The translations under genes were made by a program, and so were the position numbers. A DNA stretch of 24,077 nt from Ignavibacteriaceae bacterium (GTDB lineage: Bacteria > Bacteroidota > Ignavibacteria > Ignavibacteriales > Ignavibacteriaceae), in NCBI GenBank assembly GCA_025449775.1, contig JANWIS010000074.1:1-24077 (forward strand), read 5' to 3'. Positions 17,037 through 24,077 of the stretch are shown here, in pieces (within the stretch, counting starts at the first letter, position 1; each line of letters starts with the position of its first letter). The notes beneath the pieces were generated by a model. The model was not told the DNA's origin. It searched no databases and saw only the letters and a program-made list of their open reading frames with translations.

Positions 17037-17133
17037 TAAGTTCTCTCCGGATTAATGATTCTTTAAAAATTAACCTACAATTATACTTCGGTATAGCTTA
17101 ACTATCAATCATTTCTGAATTTTATTATGTGAA

Positions 17134-17790
17134 TTAGGATGATTTCTTTTCACTTAAAAAGAATACTTTGAAGCTGTTCATAAGCATCCCGGCGAAAGCA
17201 ACCAGGAATAAAATCCAGTTAAAAGATATTGGCCGGATTTCATTTATGTCTCCATCGCCAATCACTGCAATTCTAATGCTGTCTTCCATAAACGTATATA
17301 AAATTATAATTACCGATAAGCTAAATATCACCCAATCAATTATTTTAATTTTAAACCTGACTTCTTTAATTAGCAAGTAACCAATTGTAATTAATAAAAT
17401 TGAAATTAGAACAGGTGCTATCACGGGTCCCCACCACGGTAATGGAATGAGGAAAAGAATATCCCATTCAAACAAAGATTTTGGCCATTGAATAAAAATA
17501 AAAAGCCAGATGTAATAGAAAATATCCCAGGCACCAAATGAGTAAAAGAAATATCCGAGTTTTTTTAGTTTTGTGTTACCTGCAATTAAACCTATAAATG
17601 CAAGCATAACAATTGTAGCTGCTTCCCGTCCGATTTCGATCAAAGTGTAAATGTCAGGAGTGAATTTTACATCGCGGATCAGATCTTCTATACCGTACAT
17701 CACACGAAGGTAAACAACAACAGCAGATTCTAAATACGCCATTGCAATTGCGAATATTCCAACAAGTAGAAGATTTTTCTCTTTCATCAT
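17134..17790 (-). CDS. conserved-looking six-TM membrane protein of unknown function
   Basis: I do not recognise the family. The 218-residue protein has about six hydrophobic helices, roughly at residues 6-28, 50-70, 78-98, 118-140, 150-170 and 190-212. A Trp/Pro-rich segment (PLPWWGPVIAPV) sits between helices 3 and 4, and a GREAAT segment lies before helix 2. The conserved-looking polar residues inside the membrane and the short loops suggest a small integral enzyme or sensor rather than a transporter. Two adjacent ATG codons (17790 and 17787) are possible starts. It follows the DinB-like gene by 15 bp on the same strand, so it is probably in an operon with it and the GAF-phosphatase gene. 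Confidence 0.75.
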   Translation of the reverse strand: MMKEKNLLLVGIFAIAMAYLESAVVVYLRVMYGIEDLIRDVKFTPDIYTLIEIGREAATIVMLAFIGLIAGNTKLKKLGYFFYSFGAWDIFYYIWLFIFIQWPKSLFEWDILFLIPLPWWGPVIAPVLISILLITIGYLLIKEVRFKIKIIDWVIFSLSVIIILYTFMEDSIRIAVIGDGDINEIRPISFNWILFLVAFAGMLMNSFKVFFLSEKKSS

Positions 17791-17805
17791 TCAGCAAAAA
17801 TATCT

Positions 17806-18261
17806 TTAACTATTCGATAAAGATATTTTCCCGGCTGCCACAAACTTCTCAATCTGTCTTCTGTGTCTTAATATATGAACAACAGCATGTTCGAGCAATT
17901 GTTCAAGATCGTATTGAGGACCCCATCGTACATTCATTTTCACCTTCATAATTTCTTCATCGGTATATTCCCACTTTCCTTCAAGCGTTTCAGAATTGTA
18001 AGCAAGCATTTTATCAAACTGTGATGGAAATTCATTTTGAGTGTAAAGTCTTCTTGCAGGAGAATTTTTTGGAATGGAAAACCAATCTCTTATATAATTT
18101 GCATAACCATAACCGGAATTCATCACGTGCGAAATTATTGTTTGAGCCGAACGGCAGTCATCATCTTTTGTTTCAGTGTCGACAATCTTCACAAAATCTG
18201 TTTCAACTATTTTTGATATAAGGTTTTTCAAATCGGCTGAAGCTCTTTCATATTCATCCAT
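17806..18261 (-). CDS. DinB-like four-helix metal-binding protein
   Basis: The DinB/YfiT superfamily consists of small four-helix bundles that bind a divalent metal with three histidines. Many act as thiol-dependent S-transferases, and they are not related to DNA polymerase IV. The 151-residue protein shows the pattern: H45 in IISHVMNSG, and H129/H133 in the LEHAVVHILRHRRQIEKF helix. I choose the ATG at 18261. It overlaps the stop of the upstream phosphatase gene in a TGATG arrangement; a GTG one codon upstream (18264) is the alternative. Tight coupling to the phosphatase suggests joint expression, though no functional link between the two families is established. Confidence 0.85.
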   Translation of the reverse strand: MDEYERASADLKNLISKIVETDFVKIVDTETKDDDCRSAQTIISHVMNSGYGYANYIRDWFSIPKNSPARRLYTQNEFPSQFDKMLAYNSETLEGKWEYTDEEIMKVKMNVRWGPQYDLEQLLEHAVVHILRHRRQIEKFVAAGKISLSNS

Positions 18262-19532
18262 CACTGCACCAATTCCGCCTTTACGATAATTTTTCGTTTT
18301 GAACCTATCATTAATAAAGTAATATCATCCGAAGCCGGCTGACCCGAGGTGAAAGAATAAACATCTTCAAGAAGGCTTCGTACAGAAGAATCTGTCATAT
18401 TCAGATGCTTCAATAAATTTTCCTGACCGTATTCTTCATTTTTTGAGTTCATTGCTTCGGTTACACCATCAGAGTACAACAACAACTTGTTTCCGCTGCT
18501 GAATTCGATTGTGTTTTCAAAATAAGGTCTGTCAACAAGTCCAAGCGGTAATCCATAATCCATCCCCAGAACTTTTATTTCGTTATTCGTTAGTAACAGC
18601 GGTGAAAGATGACCGGCATTTGCAAATGTGAAAGAACGATTTTTTGGATCAAGGATAGCATAAATCATTGTTACAAATCTTGTTTTTGGAAAATCTTCAA
18701 TGAGAACTTTATTCACTTGATTTAAGACTTCTCCAGGCGTTAAATCTTTATCAGCATACATACGTAAAATACTCCTGGTTGATGCCATCAATAATGCAGC
18801 CGCCATTCCTTTTCCAGAAACATCTGCAAGCACCAAAGCTAATCTTCCATCGTTCAAAGGAATGTAATCGAACCAATCTCCTCCGACCTCTCTGCACGGA
18901 AGACACAAGCCTTTAATTTCGAATCCGGGGATATTTGGTGTCCAGTTTGGAAACAATGAATGCTGAACTGTTCTAGCTTCATCGAGTTCTCTCGACATCC
19001 TTTCTTTTTCTTCACGTTCATTTTTAAATAGCCGGGCATTTTCAATTGCTGTTGCAACGTGTCCGGCTAATGCTTCTAGTAATTGGATTCTCTCAGGGGA
19101 AAATTGATTTACTTCCTGATGCTGGAAATTAAATACACCAATAAATTTTCCACGCACTTTTAAAGGAATGTCAAGTTCCGAAAGTGTTGATTCTTCACTA
19201 ACCTGGTAATAAGGATCTATTGTTACATCGGGTGCATAATATGTTTCTTCTATTAAACCAACGTGACCTATCATTCCGTACTCACCGATTTTAAAACGAT
19301 CGCCTTTTATATGATAATTAACTGTCCATCCGCGAACAGCAACGATTTCGAGTTCATTTGTCTCTTCAATTTTGAGCAGAATACCTGAACGTGAATAACC
19401 GAAAGTTTGTGCAACATCACTTACTACTTCTTCGAGCAGAATGTCGAGGTCTAAAATAGAATTAATTCTCTGCGCAACTCTCTGCAGCAATAATAATTCC
19501 TGTATCCGCTGACTCTGATCTTTAGTGTTCAT
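18261..19532 (-). CDS. GAF domain plus SpoIIE/PP2C-type serine phosphatase
   Basis: This is an RsbU-like phosphatase of 423 residues. Residues 10-168 form a GAF sensor domain, residues 165-190 a charged signalling helix, and 195-412 the PPM (SpoIIE) phosphatase. Metal-site acids are visible in GGDWFDY (D219, D222), ADVSGKG (D237), SDGVTE (D355) and SDDIT (D402, D403). Proteins of this type usually dephosphorylate an anti-sigma antagonist (STAS protein) in partner-switching control, with GAF sensing a small ligand or redox state. No STAS or RsbW-like kinase gene is in the window, so the target is unknown. It overlaps the DinB-like gene by one base and follows the two-TM gene by 48 bp. Confidence 0.93.
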   Translation of the reverse strand: MNTKDQSQRIQELLLLQRVAQRINSILDLDILLEEVVSDVAQTFGYSRSGILLKIEETNELEIVAVRGWTVNYHIKGDRFKIGEYGMIGHVGLIEETYYAPDVTIDPYYQVSEESTLSELDIPLKVRGKFIGVFNFQHQEVNQFSPERIQLLEALAGHVATAIENARLFKNEREEKERMSRELDEARTVQHSLFPNWTPNIPGFEIKGLCLPCREVGGDWFDYIPLNDGRLALVLADVSGKGMAAALLMASTRSILRMYADKDLTPGEVLNQVNKVLIEDFPKTRFVTMIYAILDPKNRSFTFANAGHLSPLLLTNNEIKVLGMDYGLPLGLVDRPYFENTIEFSSGNKLLLYSDGVTEAMNSKNEEYGQENLLKHLNMTDSSVRSLLEDVYSFTSGQPASDDITLLMIGSKRKIIVKAELVQ

Positions 19533-19580
19533 ATTGGGCTAATGGTTTCAGATTTTTTGAGATAAATATCGATAAAAAAA

Positions 19581-20102
19581 TTACTTTGCTGGTTCTCTCG
19601 CTTCAAAATATTCCTGGACAAGCTTAATACTTTCCTTTGCAGCTTTATTTATATTCTCAGCAGTTTGTCCCATAGAAGGACGGTCTGTAACATCCAGTTC
19701 CATTAACCGCAACCCGACCTGTGTTTGATAACTGTTCAATGCCAGAATAATTTGACTCATATCTCCCATTATTTTATGGATTCGTTCCAATGGTCGGAAA
19801 AGAAAAAGTGCGGAAAGATCAGCTATTCCAAAACCGGCAGTGATCAATGATTGCATTTGATCAATTTGTTTTTGAAAAGCAGCAATAGCTGGTACGCTGA
19901 GCAGAACGATACCAAGTGCAAACATTATTATTGAAAGACAAATTATCACCCAATATGTAACAGAAAGTTTTCGCCTGAGTTTTCCTAATTCCTCTTTACC
20001 ATCATTAACCATATTCTGAAGGAACTTGATAATAAAGTCATTGGCTTTAATCGCCTCAACTTCGGAAATCATCTTCTTTTTTTCTTGTAATCCATCAGCC
20101 AT
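19581..20102 (-). CDS. two-TM protein with flanking helical domains, function unknown
   Basis: I do not recognise this family with confidence. The 173-residue protein has a charged helical N-terminal part (1-45) and a first hydrophobic segment at about 49-76. A short, probably extracytoplasmic helical linker follows, then a second hydrophobic segment at about 86-103 and an amphipathic helical C-terminal part (104-173). The layout resembles small two-TM signalling-associated membrane domains, which is only a resemblance. GGAGAAA six bases before the ATG supports the start. It is the first gene after the terminator at 20191-20217 on this strand and lies 48 bp upstream of the GAF-phosphatase gene, so the two may work together at the membrane. 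Confidence 0.75.
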   Translation of the reverse strand: MADGLQEKKKMISEVEAIKANDFIIKFLQNMVNDGKEELGKLRRKLSVTYWVIICLSIIMFALGIVLLSVPAIAAFQKQIDQMQSLITAGFGIADLSALFLFRPLERIHKIMGDMSQIILALNSYQTQVGLRLMELDVTDRPSMGQTAENINKAAKESIKLVQEYFEAREPAK

Positions 20103-20190
20103 TATTGTTTCTCCCTGGTTACTAATAGTTTATGATTTTAATAATAAAGAAAATAAAGAATGATTTTCAGTTATAAAAGATTCAAAATAA

Positions 20191-20217
20191 AAAAGACCAC
20201 CAGGTCGGTGGTCTTTT
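20191..20217 (-). terminator. strong symmetrical intrinsic terminator
   Basis: An 11-bp perfect stem, AAAAGACCACC (20191-20201) and GGTGGTCTTTT (20207-20217), encloses a five-base loop. It is flanked by A on one side and T on the other, so it can work in either direction. It lies 22 bp past the stop of the T9SS cargo gene read on the minus strand and separates that gene from the two-TM gene. Confidence 0.92.
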
Positions 20218-20239
20218 AATAAGAATTATAAGGATGAAT

Positions 20240-22132
20240 TTATTTCATTAAAATCATCTTCTTTGTCTCAACAAAATTGCCAGCTTCGATTCTGTAAAAA
20301 TAAATACCTGAAGGGAAATTTCTTGCATCAAAAGTTACTTCATAATTACCAATTTGAAGTTCTTGATTTACCAATTCGGCAATTTCCTGACCTATTGTGT
20401 TATACACTTTAATTTTAACAAAAGATGATTGTGGGATCGAATACTTTATCGTAGTAGAAGGATTAAAAGGATTCGGATAATTCTGTGATAGTGAATAATT
20501 AATTGGAACTATCTCATCATCTTCAACCGATACAGGACCCGAACACCCGAAAGCTGCCCAAATATCGTACGGACCAGTAGGAACATAAGACACAAAACAG
20601 CTATCGTTATCTGCATATCTAAAACCGGCTTTTGGACCAACCAATCCTGAAAGTACAGTATGACTGTTCATCATTCCAGCATTCTGATCCCAGAATCCGA
20701 GGTTGTCTGTACCAATATATCTTAACGAATCCGGGTTGCCATCTACTCTCCAAGTAAAATAGTGTTTCGGCATATTCCTAACCCCAACAATATCCGGCTG
20801 GAAAGAATGGCTGGAAAGGCTTCCTTGCAGAGCAGCCTGGTTCATATTATTAAAATTACCATGGTTAGTTGTTCTGAAATATGTGATCCGCCATATTGAA
20901 TTTGTATTCTGCCTGAAGACAGCTATAACACTTCCGTTATTATTTCCATTAGATGATAATCTTGCAAATTGTTTATGATCTGATGGCTGACCTCCTCCGA
21001 TGAATCCACCAGCACCATTTGGAGTACCGGGTCCATTTGATATATTACTTTTTGCAAAGAATAAACTTGTCGAATCAGGTGCATTCGAGAATGATACAAT
21101 TATAGAATCCGAACCATTCAGGAAATAAGCAATATCGGAATGAAGATCTCTTTGATTGTTATCTGTTTGCGAAAACCAATAGAACCTATCGGCCTTATAT
21201 TGAAATGTCGGCGTAGTTGTGTAAGGATTTGTAACTCTTAAAGTTTTTTGTGTATTTACACGGGAAGAACCAGCACTTGAATCAAAAGAAGCAACCATAT
21301 AAATGTATGCGATAGTAGGATAAGTGGCATTGTCAGATGTTACGCGCAAACGATAATACCTTTTTGTTGCATCATCACCAGGCCATGATAATGCATAGAA
21401 CTGACCTGTTAATGTTGGTGTTTGAATAACAACACCTCCGGTTCGCCATCTTCCTGTACTGGCAGCTTCTCTATATCCATAAACTATCCATAAATATTTT
21501 TCTCCTGTAGATTCTTCGATGATCTCTAAATCCATTTCATCATAATTGATCTGATCAGTTCCACCGAGCATTCCCCAGGCATAATAAATCCAGTCTGAAC
21601 CATTATTATCTGAATAATAAAACCGGAGTGTATCAGCAGCACCGGTTGATCTGATAGAGAACACAACCCAAATTCGTCCGACGTTTGCACCGATCTGTTC
21701 AGTCGCAGTTGCATGAGATGAAATAAAGGAATTACCTGAATTAAATATTTCTACATTACCAATAGCTTCAGGTGTTAATAAAGGTTTTTCATCACCGGCA
21801 GGATAAATCATTCCTCCATAATATTCCCCGGTTTTAGAAATGGAATTTGGATTTAAAGCATTAAGCTGTTTTTCAAGAGACAGAATTTTATCACGAAGTG
21901 ATCTATCATTCTTCTGCCTCAGAGTTCTGATTTCATTTATTAGTCTTTCTTCTTCCGGTGTTGTCATCCGAACTCCTGTTAATCCAGAAACATCTTCAGG
22001 ATCATTCGAATTATTTCCCTTGTGTTGAACTGATGTACTGAATACACCTGTTTCTTCCTGTGCTATCAGAGTGTTTAAACTAAAAGAGCAAAGGAATAAA
22101 GTCATTGTTAAAAATTGTATACAATGCTTCAT
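20240..22132 (-). CDS. T9SS-secreted protein with sialidase-like repeats and C-terminal sorting domain
   Basis: This 630-residue secreted protein has a Sec signal peptide (1-25, ending IAQ). A short coiled coil (about 58-94) follows, then a long beta-rich region of Trp/Tyr/Asp/Gly-rich segments. One of these, SDNNGSDW (174-181), is a degenerate Asp-box. The layout is consistent with a beta-propeller of the BNR/sialidase type, but no catalytic residues can be assigned. The last 85 residues or so are a type A T9SS sorting domain. It contains NYPNPFNPSTTI, the VYNTIGQEIAELVN strand, the SGIYFYRIEAG strand and the final KKMILMK. The product should be exported through the SprA/T9SS machinery and anchored or released at the surface. 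A perfect AAGGAGG precedes the ATG. Confidence 0.88.
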   Translation of the reverse strand: MKHCIQFLTMTLFLCSFSLNTLIAQEETGVFSTSVQHKGNNSNDPEDVSGLTGVRMTTPEEERLINEIRTLRQKNDRSLRDKILSLEKQLNALNPNSISKTGEYYGGMIYPAGDEKPLLTPEAIGNVEIFNSGNSFISSHATATEQIGANVGRIWVVFSIRSTGAADTLRFYYSDNNGSDWIYYAWGMLGGTDQINYDEMDLEIIEESTGEKYLWIVYGYREAASTGRWRTGGVVIQTPTLTGQFYALSWPGDDATKRYYRLRVTSDNATYPTIAYIYMVASFDSSAGSSRVNTQKTLRVTNPYTTTPTFQYKADRFYWFSQTDNNQRDLHSDIAYFLNGSDSIIVSFSNAPDSTSLFFAKSNISNGPGTPNGAGGFIGGGQPSDHKQFARLSSNGNNNGSVIAVFRQNTNSIWRITYFRTTNHGNFNNMNQAALQGSLSSHSFQPDIVGVRNMPKHYFTWRVDGNPDSLRYIGTDNLGFWDQNAGMMNSHTVLSGLVGPKAGFRYADNDSCFVSYVPTGPYDIWAAFGCSGPVSVEDDEIVPINYSLSQNYPNPFNPSTTIKYSIPQSSFVKIKVYNTIGQEIAELVNQELQIGNYEVTFDARNFPSGIYFYRIEAGNFVETKKMILMK

Positions 22133-22716
22133 ATGTGCCTCCTTATTTTTTATTGATTAAAAAGTATGAAATTATTTCTTGAATCGATTGATAAATAAAC
22201 TGTGGAAAATTCAGTATGGAAAAAGATTTTGGAAATGGAACAAAAACAGAATAACTGAATTACTTTGTATTTTAAAACCATTTTGTTTAATGATTGATAA
22301 ATATCTTAAACGTCTCCTGGTCTTGAAGTCATTACTATTATTTTCTGTCACACCAAATTTGCTTAAAACTAACGGTAGAATCAAGTTGACCTTTCTCTTG
22401 AAAAAACTCTGAATTAATTTTCTGATAGTTAATGTTTTATTAAACAGACTATCAATGTAAGAGTTGTCTGCGGGTTCATATATTATGCCATCACCCTCTT
22501 ACGACATATTCAACCGAACCATCAATTTCAAAAAATTTTTAAAATCTTAATCGTCATTATTGACTTGTACTCTTTCCAATTCTGTCGTAAAATATTTGAA
22601 TAGCCTAACTTAAATTTTACTTTGTAAGGTTTAATTGAAATGAAAGTGCTGTTGGCCTTATTGATAGCTTTTGTGAAGTTAGTTATGATAGTAGGAAAGA
22701 GAGTTCACTATTATTC
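22133..22716. other. 584-bp non-coding region upstream of the T9SS cargo gene
   Basis: This very AT-rich stretch lies between the 3' end of tetR and the start of the T9SS cargo gene. Two short plus-strand frames (22179-22412 and 22640-22831) have random-looking products, and the second runs into the tetR coding region; I count neither as a gene. I see no RNA gene or transposase remnant. It must hold the promoter of the cargo gene, which I cannot place. The only clear structure is the inverted repeat at 22423-22454. Confidence 0.6.
22423..22454. repeat. two-tier inverted repeat (hairpin) in the long intergenic region
   Basis: The outer arms TGATAGT (22423-22429) and ACTATCA (22448-22454) are perfect. 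Inside them, after a small internal loop, lie GTTT (22434-22437) and AAAC (22442-22445) around a four-base loop. There is no T-run on either side, so it is not an intrinsic terminator. It could be an operator or an RNA fold about 290 bp upstream of the cargo gene, or chance in AT-rich DNA. Confidence 0.4.
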
Positions 22717-23292
22717 TCAGGAAAGAAGCTTCTCGAGACTATTGAACATCAGCTCTTTTTGCTTAATTGGTTTACCATCTTTAGCAATTGAATTTAAAAT
22801 ATTGCTGAAGAGTAAACCCCAGCTCGAGTGAACAATATAAGCAGGTAACGAAAGATCCATACTTTCAATTCGCCCACTGTAAATTGAACTTAGCATTAAA
22901 CCTACAATCTCTTCTTCATCTTTAAGAATATTTTTTATTATATCTTTTTCTCTTTCAAGAGTATCGTTTTTAAAAAGAGTAAGAATAGTATCATAGACAA
23001 GAAGATAATTCTGATTAATAGTTTCTTTGAAAGCAAAGTATTCAAGAAGTCTTGCACCAATTGGGTTTTCCTGGTTATTAAAGATGGCTTTGATGTCTTC
23101 AATAAACTGGCTGGCTTCCCAGTTGATTGAGCTGTAAAACAATTCATCTTTGGATTTGAAGTAATGATAGATTGCTGGTTTGCCAATCCTGACATCACGA
23201 GCAATTTCGATAAGTGTGGTTTTACCGAGACCGTGTCTGCCGAATCGTTTTGCAGCAGCTTTTAATATCTGTTCCCTGCGTTCTTTAGCCAA
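22717..23292 (-). CDS. TetR/AcrR-family transcriptional regulator
   Basis: This is a one-component repressor-type protein of 191 residues. The N-terminal helix-turn-helix lies at about 5-48: EQILKAAAKRFGRHGLGKTT, then IARDVRIGKPAIYHYFKSKDELF. Helix 3 and the YHYF anchor are typical of the family. The C-terminal ligand/dimer domain is divergent, so the inducer cannot be predicted. The best start is a TTG at 23292, with no clear ribosome site and an A/T-rich leader; no ATG or GTG exists upstream in frame before the stop of the preceding gene. It lies 24 bp downstream of the small one-TM gene, on the same strand. It may regulate itself or the symporter region further upstream. Confidence 0.92.
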   Translation of the reverse strand: MAKERREQILKAAAKRFGRHGLGKTTLIEIARDVRIGKPAIYHYFKSKDELFYSSINWEASQFIEDIKAIFNNQENPIGARLLEYFAFKETINQNYLLVYDTILTLFKNDTLEREKDIIKNILKDEEEIVGLMLSSIYSGRIESMDLSLPAYIVHSSWGLLFSNILNSIAKDGKPIKQKELMFNSLEKLLS

Positions 23293-23316
23293 ATAATATT
23301 TTAATGGAAATTTATT

Positions 23317-23562
23317 TTATTCTGGGTTGGAATATAACTGGTCTAATATTTCTTGTTCTGAAATAATATTTTCATCTGGTGTTTCTGCACCGCTTGCATC
23401 GAATATATCTTCAATTCCCTCATAGAATTTATTTTTCTTCATCCGGTTAATCTTCCGTTTCTCTGTAAAATATTTTGAGGTAAAATAAATTGCGGCTCCG
23501 GCACCTACTAATCCGCCAATCAGCAAACCATAAAGTAATATATTTGATTTATTATTTTTCAT
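23317..23562 (-). CDS. small single-TM protein, YtxH-like
   Basis: This 81-residue protein has one glycine-rich membrane segment at about 8-29 (LLYGLLIGGLVGAGAAIYF). A basic stretch follows (about 30-45, RKINRMKKNK) and then an acidic tail. The glycine-rich N-terminal anchor followed by a charged cytoplasmic tail resembles YtxH-type envelope stress proteins, but the similarity is loose. AGGT precedes the ATG. It is 24 bp upstream of tetR and probably co-transcribed with it. I cannot say what it does. Confidence 0.75.
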   Translation of the reverse strand: MKNNKSNILLYGLLIGGLVGAGAAIYFTSKYFTEKRKINRMKKNKFYEGIEDIFDASGAETPDENIISEQEILDQLYSNPE

Positions 23563-23636
23563 ATATACCTGAATGTTAAACTACTTGTTGTATAGTTAAT
23601 ATATAAAATCTATTTAAAGATACAATCATAATTGAT

Positions 23637-24077
23637 TTACATTTTTTTATCTGAATTACTGAAAAGAGTATTTACAAAAAACGCACCACCGATAACCACA
23701 AGACAACCAATCACATTATACCATAGAAATGGTATCTCAGTGAAAAAATAACAACACAAAACTAATAGTTCGGCAATTATTGCAGAAATAAATGTTGGTG
23801 TTCCTCTAACTTTCTTAAAGTAAAAAGCTGTTAAAAATATTCCAAGGATAGTTCCATAAACCAATGAACCAAGTATATTAACCGCTTCAACCAATGAGCC
23901 AAGCTCTTTTGCAAGCACTGCAAATGTTATTGCATAAATTCCCCAAAAGATAGTTGAAATTTTTGAGACCATTAAGTAGTGATGATCATCAGCTTCTTTA
24001 TTTATTAGTCGCTTATAAATGTCGATGACTGTTGTAGATGCAAGTGCATTTAATTCAGCTGAAGTCGATGACATTGA
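23637..24077 (-). CDS. sodium:solute symporter (SSS family), C-terminal fragment
   Basis: The frame is open to the right window edge, so the 147 or so visible residues are the C-terminal end of a longer transporter (about 500-600 residues in the family). The family feature is the SSTSAELNALASTTVIDIYKR segment at the start, the end of a conserved helix and loop of sodium/solute symporters, where serine and threonine residues help coordinate sodium. About four further transmembrane helices follow, and the protein ends in a short charged tail. The substrate cannot be inferred. The ATG at 24074 is an internal Met, not the start. Its stop lies 74 bp upstream of the small one-TM gene. Confidence 0.87.
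   Translation of the reverse strand, partial: SMSSTSAELNALASTTVIDIYKRLINKEADDHHYLMVSKISTIFWGIYAITFAVLAKELGSLVEAVNILGSLVYGTILGIFLTAFYFKKVRGTPTFISAIIAELLVLCCYFFTEIPFLWYNVIGCLVVIGGAFFVNTLFSNSDKKM

Noticed and set aside
17082..17095. TATAC-TTCG-GTATA hairpin between the six-TM and THX genes
   Set aside because: Only a five-base-pair stem with no T-run; it could be a small RNA fold but chance is likely in such AT-rich sequence.
17098..17107. TTAACTATCA, complementary to TGATAGTTAA at 22423-22432, as a shared regulatory site
   Set aside because: A ten-base match between two AT-rich stretches is readily expected by chance, and the two sites do not share the same gene context.
17806..18261. DinB-like gene as a DNA-damage (polymerase IV) gene
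   Set aside because: The fold is the metal-binding four-helix DinB/YfiT superfamily, with an H...HxxxH pattern; it has no polymerase motif.
22179..22412. 77-residue plus-strand frame in the long intergenic region
   Set aside because: Lys/Leu-rich product as expected from AT-rich non-coding DNA, no ribosome site and no recognisable motif.
22640..22831. 63-residue frame beginning with a signal-like hydrophobic stretch
   Set aside because: Its second half is antisense to the tetR C-terminus and no convincing ribosome site precedes it.

Overview
The window looks like a chromosomal segment of an AT-rich member of the Bacteroidota/Chlorobi (FCB) group, most likely Ignavibacteria or a close relative. 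This is inferred, not proven. The supports are: a SprA/Sov-type type IX secretion (T9SS) translocon fragment beside its regulator PorX; a secreted protein with the C-terminal sorting domain typical of T9SS cargo in that lineage (Asn-Tyr-Pro-Asn-Pro-Phe-Asn-Pro motif); a bTHX-type ribosomal protein; and double-DUF1573 proteins. I see no tRNA, rRNA, CRISPR array, transposase or prophage gene. The window is mostly housekeeping sequence cut at both ends inside genes.

Left part, plus strand (1-6718): the 3' end of the giant SprA translocon gene; porX (receiver plus PglZ domain); then a tightly packed run tsaE - tsaB - DUF1573 lipid-free exported protein - accD - panC. Junctions in this run overlap or nearly touch. 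The tsaE/tsaB pair serves tRNA t6A synthesis, accD malonyl-CoA formation, and panC pantothenate synthesis. panC has no in-frame ATG/GTG/TTG where the family starts and appears to begin at an ATT codon behind a Shine-Dalgarno sequence that overlaps the accD stop. Converging on panC from the minus strand (6725-8247) is birA-coaX, joined by an ATGA overlap. So pantothenate synthesis, pantothenate kinase, biotin ligase and the biotin-dependent carboxylase subunit AccD sit within 3.3 kb.

Middle, plus strand (8489-16623): a chaperone unit hsp20 - dnaK - hsp20 closed by a clear intrinsic terminator; then a polytopic acyltransferase-like membrane protein, ruvB, an exported M1-family zinc peptidase, and a stand-alone Rieske non-haem iron oxygenase alpha subunit.

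Right part, minus strand (16644-24077): reading leftward from a strong terminator at 20191-20217 there is a possible five-gene unit: a two-TM protein, a GAF-SpoIIE/PP2C phosphatase, a DinB-like protein, a six-TM membrane protein, and a bTHX ribosomal protein with a long charged tail ending in an AT-hook. Upstream of that terminator lies a T9SS-secreted, propeller-like protein with a roughly 580-bp non-coding leader region. Then come a TetR regulator, a small one-TM protein, and the C-terminal part of a sodium/solute symporter running off the right edge.

I did not find a complete, clearly novel system. The points most worth a second look are the ATT start of panC, the extended THX protein, the sprA-porX linkage, and the chaperone sandwich.
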